This document shows, one piece after another, positions 56,837-64,000 of a stretch of DNA of 64,000 nt. Position numbers and translations under genes: made by a program. The notes under the pieces are model-generated. The model worked only from the letters and a program-made list of their open reading frames with translations. It did not search any database and was not told the origin of the DNA. The stretch spans positions 17,567,397 through 17,631,396 of the forward strand of contig OZ020519.1 of the NCBI GenBank assembly GCA_963971425.1, read 5' to 3'. Numbering within the stretch: the stretch's first letter is position 1; each line of letters opens with the position of its first letter. Source of the stretch: Bryoerythrophyllum caledonicum (lineage: Eukaryota; Streptophyta; Bryopsida; Pottiales; Pottiaceae).

Positions 56837-57490
56837 TGTCGGAACACGTTTGTAACGGGTGCATGCCCTCGAGTGTTTTTAACATAAAAAACACCCCAGA
56901 AGTGACTTGTGTATCGTTTTAGGGATTTAGGTGAAGCTAGCCGGTTTTTAGGCTAATCCGATTATTCACTCCTATCTTTGCTACCACTTATTCTTCTCAC
57001 AATCAAACCCATTCCGGTTACCCCATTCTTCTAGTTAACCTGATTGTCCTTCCTCTCTTCCTGTTTTCGGTGATGATTCCGGATCCGGGAAGATCAAACC
57101 ATAGTGATTCAGCTCTAGTTTTCCCTCATCATGTTTGCTCTAATAGGATGTGTCCTATTAAGAGAGGGACGGTGTTCAAAACTCTTCTCTCTTAGATTAA
57201 AGTGGCAAAAAGCTCCACTATTTGTCCTAACCATTCCTAAACACAACACATACATGCACCCGGGTGGTGTCTACTTCCTCACAAGTGTAGGGTCGCCGCT
57301 GGACGGCCGGCTAAGCAAGAAGTATTCTGACCCTTCCCTTACTACAACGACAACTTTCCTTAAGAATCTGGATCCGGTGTCGACCAGTAAAGGCTTCCAC
57401 CCTCTTTCTCGAATCCCAAAGAAACCCGGATTCATAACCTCTCATTTCCACAATAGTTCGGGCATTCAAAGGCGACTCATCCATTAGTTA
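56837..57490 (-). repeat. LTR-like long terminal repeat, left copy
   Basis: Begins TGTCGGAACACGT and aligns with 61789-62480: AGTGACTTGTGTATCGTTT, CTAGCC, CATGTTCTAGTTT-like segment, TCCTATT..GAG.GGGA.GGTG, ACTTCCTCACAAGTGTAGGG and CTACAACGACAACTT in order. Divergence is high. Orientation is given as minus because the gag-like relic between the copies reads minus. Confidence 0.6.
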
Positions 57491-60400
57491 ATTGGGTGCT
57501 ACGTCTGTGTTAGGGTTACATTGGTGTAGATACAAACAGAAGTTGAAAGGTTTCAAGATAAAGGACACAAACTCGACATAAAACATGATAGCGCATCTTT
57601 ACAGCTGTAGGGGAATCTGCCGGGCAGCTGGTGCTTGCTGAACCCTTCCTAATACTAGGATAACGGAATCCGGATTCTAGATACGGTTGCGACCAATCGA
57701 GGCACCCAACCCATTTGCGAAAATTCAAGTAGAAACCGGGTCTGTAATCCCCTTCCAATATTCTTAGGACTAGATGAACTCATGAGACCCAAACAAAGTT
57801 GCAACTAATCGCAAAATACTCATTACTGGGAGCAAAACCCGGGAAATCCATGACATGCATCGTGGGTCTCCCTTCCCAAGATGCCCACCTAATGGCCAAA
57901 TACAACTCTTTGCCCGCCACAAATAGTTGCCTATCCAACGACTACCGGCCAGATCTGGAAATCATGGAGCTGATCCCATTTGCAAGCCTTAACCTATCGG
58001 TTCACCGTAACCACTTAATTCTATCTCTAACCCTAATATCTATGGCTAGTCTCCTTGGATGTCTAAATTAGCACGTCTTCACCTAATCTTTGTCCTCATG
58101 CCTCCGGTCTTCTTCGTCCTCCGACAAATCCGGTTCTCCGCCCGCCAAAGTCCCCACTTGCGGCGATCCCGCCCCTTCTTCATCTTCCTTGCTCACCACC
58201 TACTGTGCCGCAACTCTCTTGCATGTAGGTGACTTCTCCGCAATATCCCAAGTCACTGTGCGTGATACTAATCGGGTTTGACGCATCAAAGGCGTAACCT
58301 TCTTTTGCCCAATTAAGGCTCGCCTCTTGGAAACCCTGTAATCCGGGGTGGCGTCTTCATATCTACTCAACTCTCTTTCCTTGCCTTTGTCCTTCAGTCA
58401 GCGACGCTATCTTGTGAGCGGTGAGCAATGAGCAGAAAATAGTTTGAGAACGCCAAAAATATCGCTGTTTTTTAGAAAAAATCAGATTTTTTGGGAAATT
58501 AGTGGTACAAATGTGAAGTTTGGCCTTAAATGTTGCGTTATTTTCTAAATTAAGAAAGTACCCTATAGCCGTGGATACATTGATAATTGATAGTTTTTTT
58601 TCCATGTTTTTACGCATGTCATGGAATTTTAATCTTTGTGTTTTTTTTTCTTTTGAGGATTACATTTGTACTTTTATATAGGATGGCAATTTATAAAACA
58701 TAACCTTCTGATGAAGTGCTAGAGTACTAGATGTGGAGTAAAGTAATTTATTTCTTGAAGCAATAACATAAAATGTTTCTATAGAAATACCAACGGTCTG
58801 TGAAAACCTTAAACTACCGGGTGATGGTTTAGGGTTATTCAACTTCTCCAAATGGAGTGGTTTAGGGTTTGAGTGGTTTAGGGTTTAGGGTTTAGGGTTT
58901 AGGATTTTTTGATGCACAATCCACCTACACTCACGGCAATAGGTGTTCTTTTTAATTTCACAAAAAAAAAAATGGTAAAAATTGTCATGAATTCAGTGCT
59001 CACCACTTACTGCTCACCGCTCACAAGATAGCATTCCTGGTCCTTCAGTTTAGCATTTGAGAGCCACTCATCCTTCCGCTTCTTCGCTACCGGTCCTAAG
59101 GTTTGGAATCTGGTTTCAATTCCTATTCCTCGTCTGACTTTGGAAGTAAGTCTACATGCTTTCTTTTGGGAGAGACCTTCCTCTTACCTTTCCCAATATC
59201 CCAGGAGATCCTTGTATTGATCTTCCGGCACTCCTCTAGCACCTTCTCCATCTTTGAGTGGTATTCCACCAATACCCCAACAAACTTCTTGGCCACCGGT
59301 CCGGACAGTTTCTGGGCTTTGTCGAATCCCTCGTCGAAGAGCCTTGCCTTCATCAACACATTGCCTAGATGTTGCACAAATTTGGTGACGCGGGCCAGGG
59401 CTAAAGCGGATTTGTTAGCTTTCGTGGCCGATGCGGCGGCGTCCTCTCCGTTCTTCTCGCTCTTGCCTGGAGTTTTCGGTTCCGATTCTCAAGAGAGATA
59501 AGCTTAGCTTCTACTCCTGTACGTTCTAGGGCTAGAGCTTTCTCTTCTAGTGGCCGCAGAGCTCCTCGAGACTTACCTCTCCAGCAATCCGGTACTCCTG
59601 GGCAAGAATGGCCTCCATGTGCTCGTAGTTCTCTCTCGCCCTCTCATATCCCGCGGCGATGGTGTCGAACGGATCCTCTTCGTCTGCCCCTTGCTGGTTT
59701 TCTTTTTTTGGGTTTGGGGTGTAGTGTCGGAATGCTCTGTCTGCTTCCTTTTCTTCCTTGCGCTGGCCGATGTGGGTCTCGCATCTTCTTCGGAAGAATC
59801 CGGTTCCGGATCCGGTCCCTGATCATGATCCTTGTCTGGTTCTTTGTCCTCAACCCAGTCATGGCTTGCCAATACCCTGGCGGTCTCCTAGGTGGTTTCT
59901 TTGTTTCGCGCAATAGGTCGTAATAGTGGTAGAGGTGGTATAAAAAAGGGGAGATTGGGGTAGGTCGCGCCTTTACTAATCCGGTAAGCAACTTCCCCAC
60001 TAATTCCCCAACTATCTCTCCCCACACTACCGGCCGCTCACCTTTGTAGGATCTATAGATGGTGTTTGTCAGCATAGTGGTGGTCGTAGAGGGGCAATCG
60101 AGATACAAAATTGGGAGTAAAAACTCCATTACTCTCCTCACTGCCGGATCCTTACAATCCGCCACGTCAGCCCATCCTTGGGATCAACTTTCCGTATGAA
60201 TTTCCTTTCTATGAACGACTCACGACGTGAACACATACCTTCTCCTATTGTTGAGAATCCGTAAACGGCGCTCCAGACCTCCATCGTCTACTTCTCCGGA
60301 TCCGCTCGTAGGGTGTGGACCCATTTGTTTGATCGTCCTACCATCAGCTCCCGTACCATGACGTCGTTGCAAAAACTCCACGGTTGCTCCCTCAATTCCA

Positions 60401-61788
60401 TGCAACCCATTTTCTTCAGATTCGCATCTAGCGCTTTCCGGTCCTTCTTAGATTCAGGCACCACGGGAATCATCGTCTTGAGGTTGACGACAACTTCCAT
60501 AATTGCCTTGCTGCTTGACGCCTTCTCCATAGCTGCACCTGCAAATGGAAACACTCCCCCGGATTCCATAGTAGAATCCTCACTTACCCCAAATCCCTAA
60601 AACCAAACCCTAAAACCAATCCAAACCCGGTTGAAACCCTATTTGCGGATTCCTCACGCTTTAACCCTTATCTCTATTCTTTGCTTCGTTCACCACTAAC
60701 CTTATAAAACTGTGCTCAAGAAAAGATGAGAGAAGAATCTTCCAGGCTAACTATTTATTAGTCATCCGATAATCAATACCCTCATCCGGTTCCGGTCATG
60801 ACCATTATATCCAGTTTCGGTTCCAACTCTGACCATTGGAACCCGGTTCCAGTTCCTGAAATCTGGATCATTTCTTAACAATTTTATAGTTTACGGTTAT
60901 GGATAATAAGGAATTTCGGGTAGTTTTAATAAATCTATCTACACAAGAAGGATGTATTCTTATTTTCCGACAAAGAACATCCATTAAGCATTGAAACTAT
61001 ACTAGATTAGGAGCTACTGCAAAAGCAGGTTCCGACAATGGGCGATAGGGTTGTCGTAACGAACAAAATAGAATCATCTGGCGGGCAAATCAGACGGATG
61101 AATCGAACCAGACACGCAGATGTATTGGACAATTTGTCCATTGTATACATAGTAATTTATTCAAGGGTAAAATAATTGGCTATAAATGACACGTTAGTAA
61201 GTGACATGTCGTTGAAGGGAAACCCTTACTCAATGCTTGCAAAGCTTGGGAATGGCCTTGCCAAGGCTATTCCTCTCACCCAAAGATTGAGGTAATTATT
61301 AATGGCAACTAATTATTATTTATAGGTCTGACAAGATCTTGACATTCCCCATTAATGACAACAATTTTATCTTTGCCAATATGTAGGAAGAAACTCTATG
61401 CTTGAGGTTTGACTTTGGAGGTCGTACTCATGAGTCCCTTCCCCCATTGGATTTGATTATTTTGTTCTCTCCCACCACCACTTCCCCCTTCCCTATACCT
61501 CCAAACCTTGATCATGTACCACTTCCCCCTTCCTTCTACCTTCATACCATGCTTATTTAAATAAATGTCTTTCATTCCCATTCCTTACACCCTCCAATCC
61601 CCACTAGATTTCACTATTTTTGCTCTCCCACTAACACTTCCCCCTGCATTCTATCTCCATATTGTGTCTATTTAAATAACTGCCTTTCATTCCCATTACT
61701 TACTTCCTTCTCCCCCATTAGATTTAAAGGTATCACCTTGGACAAAAAACATGTATGGATGTCACCTTGGACAAAAAGTATACATAGG
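57491..61788 (-). mobile_element. Interior of a probable gag-only LTR retroelement
   Basis: Lies between two matching LTR-like repeats. Contains only a gag-like relic (59123-60569, minus) and about 1.2 kb of non-coding sequence on its 5' side (60570-61788). I see no reverse transcriptase, integrase, protease or RNase H motif. No convincing primer-binding site follows the right copy, so two independent repeat copies remain possible. A third diverged block with ..CAGCTGTAGGGGAATCTGCCGGG at 57590-57630 resembles the LTR interior. A CTTCCCCCTTCC-rich stretch lies at about 61430-61740. Confidence 0.45.
59123..60569 (-). pseudogene. Gag-like protein relic of unknown family
   Basis: Minus-strand pieces in changing frames: 60569-60288 (MESGGVFPFAGAAMEKASSS at the start, WVHTLRADPEK at the end), 60165-59644 (ADCKDPAVRRVMEFLLPILY, TNTIYRSYKGERPVVWGEIV, YHLYHYYDLL), 59872-59573 (very acidic, then Lys/Arg-rich) and 59377-59123 (LMKARLFDEGFDKAQKLSGP). 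Order and composition (globular part, acidic/basic linker, short coiled part) suit a retroelement capsid-like protein, but I cannot place it in a named family. Frameshifts and stops make it non-functional. Confidence 0.4.
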
Positions 61789-62480
61789 TGTTGAAACACG
61801 TTCGTCACGTTGGTACTTCCTTGAGCGTTTTTAATGCCAAAAACACCTCAAGTAGTGACTTGTGTATCGTTTCTCGGATTCTAGTGAAGTAGCTAGCCAA
61901 ATTTGATCCGGTTCTACTTCTTTTTACATCTTTTTCTACAACCCTCTTTTCTGATCTTCCGGTCAACCATCCCTTTTGGTTGGCCAGAAAGTCCTCCTTT
62001 CCTTCCGGTTTCCGTATACGTTTCCGTATCCAGATTCCTCTCAACAAATAATAGTAATCATGTTCTAGTTTATCCTCGTGATTTTGCTATCGGACGGCGC
62101 GTCCTTATTGGGAGGGGGATGGTGCTCAAAATTTCTACTTCAGTGTATTGTAGTGGCTAAAGAATCCACTCTTCAAAACAACCAGAGCAAAAAGAATACA
62201 AAAACACAAACACCAGGACAATACATACTTCCTCACAAGTGTAGGGAACGCCGCCGGACACCCGGTCATGCAGAAAGTACCTACTAACCCTTCTCAATAC
62301 TACAACGACAACTTCCCACGGATTCCGGATCCGATTACGGTCAATGATCATGCATGTCTCCTCACAACTGTAGGGCACGCCGCCGGACAACAAGAAGAAG
62401 AAAACACTCAAGCAAAAAGGACTTGCAGTCCTTTCTCGGAATCCTAAAGAAATCGGATCTAGAATCCACCCTCCCTACAA
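61789..62480 (-). repeat. LTR-like long terminal repeat, right copy
   Basis: Begins TGTTGAAACACGTTCGTCAC. Contains an internal duplicated segment (CTCACAAGTGTAGGGAACGC CGCCGGAC and CTCACAACTGTAGGGCACGC CGCCGGAC, about 125 bp apart). Confidence 0.6.
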
Positions 62481-63231
62481 CAACACTTGGACATCACCAA
62501 GGCACATCATTGCTAATGGGGTTCACACCTCTACAAGGATACTTGGGAGCAAGACAAATGCGAAAATAAGAGACACTCAAATGTGAAGATGAATTTGGTG
62601 TGGGCCAAGTGGTAATTTCACCATATTTCCACATAGAAAGTGCTTTCCCAATCTGCGGTGATTGCCTTTTGCAAGTGGGCCATCCACATGCGGTTTGTGG
62701 GCGAGTTTTTGCGACCTCTTGAAGGGATCCCCATTGAACCATCAACAGAAGGTGCATACGCCGCATAGATCGTAGGCCAACACGCCATTGTTCCTAAAGG
62801 GTTAAGGGTTAATTTCAATGGTCTTGACTCAATGCAACATAAAGTCCTTCCATAACTACTATTTGATATTCAGGAGCTGTCTTGATTCTTTCTTAGGTTT
62901 GTGCTCCCTTGAGCCAAAAGTAAACCAATTACAATATCGATGCCAAGTATCATCTCACACGCTACAATCTGAGACCAAAACAAGAGATTAGGAAACAGAA
63001 GATAAAGGTTGATTCTTCAAAAAACTACAATATCCAGTGATGAAAGAGAGTCATCTACAAGAGTACCTGTGTCTTGTCCAAGAAATAAAAGCTGTGAGAC
63101 TCAGAAGCCAAAACACTGAAACTAAAAGACGACGAGAAATTGCGAAGAGATGCACGTTTCAAGTGACGAGGTGGAATTCATTCATGAAAGAAGAGAGGAA
63201 TCAACTCACCAAAGAAGAGTTCTAATAATGC
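62481..63231. other. Region downstream of acetylglutamate kinase
   Basis: Contains the second R6 repeat copy (62590-62790). The rest (62800-63231) holds no recognised feature beyond the 3' flank of the kinase gene. Confidence 0.4.
62590..62790 (-). repeat. Dispersed repeat R6, copy 2
   Basis: See 48190-48400. Same orientation. The minus strand is open over 62494-62766 and 62618-62818 in two frames but neither gives a recognisable protein. Confidence 0.5.
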
Positions 63232-63774
63232 TCAACCAGTGATCATGGTCCCGGCGCCCTCGCCCGTGAGAACCTCAAGTAGCAGCGAATGCGGCGCCCG
63301 ACCGTCGATGATATGCGCGGCGCACACGCCCTGCGCGAGCGACCGCAAACAGCACTCCACCTTGGGGATCATGCCCCCGGTCACCACCCCGTCCTCGACC
63401 ATCCGCCTCACGCCCCTGATGTCCACCTCGCGCACCAGCGTGCCAATGTCGCGGTGGTCTCGCATCACGCCCTGCACGTCCGTCATCAGGATCAGCTTCT
63501 CGGCCCCTAGCGACGCTGCGATCTCGCCCGCTGCGGTGTCCGCGTTGATGTTGTAGGCCTGGCCGAGGTCATCGGCGGCCACGGAGGCGATCACCGGGAG
63601 GTGGCCGTCGGTGAGGATCCCGCGTACCACGGTGGTGTCGATGGCGGTGATCTCGCCCACGAACCCAAGGGCCTCGTCGGCGGCTCGCGCCGTGATGATT
63701 TTGCCGTCCTTGCCGCACAAGCCGACTGCGCAGCCGCCCGCACGGTTGATGAGGGAGACCAGAGATTTATTCAC
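63232..63774 (-). CDS. Acetylglutamate kinase, last exon (gene continues beyond window)
   Basis: Catalyses ATP-dependent phosphorylation of N-acetylglutamate, the controlled step of arginine synthesis in plastids. This exon encodes the C-terminal 180 residues and opens with [19 protein letters not shown] right after a CTCGCAG acceptor. GTG 63772-63774 is an internal Val codon, not a start. Conserved segments: [56 protein letters not shown] and [19 protein letters not shown], ending at TGA 63232-63234. The C-terminal segment includes the region that binds arginine and contacts the PII protein in plants. Upstream exons (substrate-binding N-terminal half) are not in the remaining 226 bases, which read as intron. 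GC-rich, typical of the coding DNA here. Confidence 0.95.
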   Translation of the reverse strand: MNKSLVSLINRAGGCAVGLCGKDGKIITARAADEALGFVGEITAIDTTVVRGILTDGHLPVIASVAADDLGQAYNINADTAAGEIAASLGAEKLILMTDVQGVMRDHRDIGTLVREVDIRGVRRMVEDGVVTGGMIPKVECCLRSLAQGVCAAHIIDGRAPHSLLLEVLTGEGAGTMITG

Positions 63775-64000
63775 CTGCGAGGAGGCGATAGAAAAGCATC
63801 ATTTTCAGCTAAGAGGATTAGAATGAGCACAAATCTGGCGACTCTGTGGAGTATTTGTCGCCATTGACGACGGACGAATGCTGTAAATGGCGGCGCAGGC
63901 GGTGGATTCTCTTCTTGAAGCAACGGAGATGGATTTCACACAAGGATGCGACTCTTACGAACCTAATTCTAAGTTAGAATTGAAGCTTGTGGCAGAACTT
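63775..64000 (-). other. Intron of acetylglutamate kinase running off the window
   Basis: No coding continuation of the kinase motif upstream of VNKSLV is found in any frame, so the preceding exon must lie outside the window. Confidence 0.5.

Overview
The window is eukaryotic nuclear DNA from a green plant of the streptophyte lineage. It carries two plastid RuBisCO small-subunit genes with plant-type transit peptides, a plastid-type MATE transporter, a plastid-type acetylglutamate kinase, GT-AG introns, plant telomere-type CCCTAAA motifs, and Copia, Helitron and TA-flanked DNA elements. The RuBisCO small-subunit genes have no introns, and a TRIM37-like RING/B-box/MATH gene is present. Both features lean away from a typical flowering plant, but the species cannot be named from this sequence alone.

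Layout. 1-802: debris, including a fragment of elongation factor 1-alpha. 803-9746: a large DNA element with exact terminal inverted repeats (TIRs) flanked by TA. It holds a decayed DDE transposase of pogo type and a second, nested inverted-repeat element. 9.7-12.6 kb: a Helitron remnant with telomere-like repeats and a SAUR gene broken by one stop. 12.6-18.0 kb: a tandem duplication carrying two RBCS genes, with two related miniature transposons inserted head to head between them so that they form a palindrome with arms over 1 kb long. 18.9-20.2 kb: an intron-poor RNA 3'-terminal phosphate cyclase gene. 21.8-26.9 kb: a 15-exon EDS5/DTX46-like MATE gene. 27.4-29.3 kb (minus): ribosomal protein eL13. 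30.4-34.0 kb: xylulokinase, interrupted by a 200-base assembly gap. 34.0-37.9 kb: dispersed repeats and miniature elements. 37.9-42.4 kb (minus): an 18-exon TRIM37-like RBCC-MATH ubiquitin ligase. 42.4-51.3 kb: no recognised gene, but a near-perfect 540-bp hairpin, three short inverted-repeat elements and dispersed repeats. 51.3-56.6 kb: a complete but decayed Copia retrotransposon with 217-bp LTRs and a 5-bp target duplication. 56.8-62.5 kb: a second LTR-like pair bracketing a gag-like relic with no visible polymerase. 63.2 kb to the end (minus): the last exon of acetylglutamate kinase.

The host genes are ordinary housekeeping and plastid genes with no sign of co-regulation. What stands out is the repeat landscape. 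At least five elements of very different size share a CACTAAA terminus flanked by TA, and one of them carries a transposase relic. That makes a candidate autonomous/non-autonomous pogo-like family visible inside one window. Several other repeat families occur in multiple copies here, including inside introns of three host genes. All homology calls are by eye from translated motifs; no database search was run.
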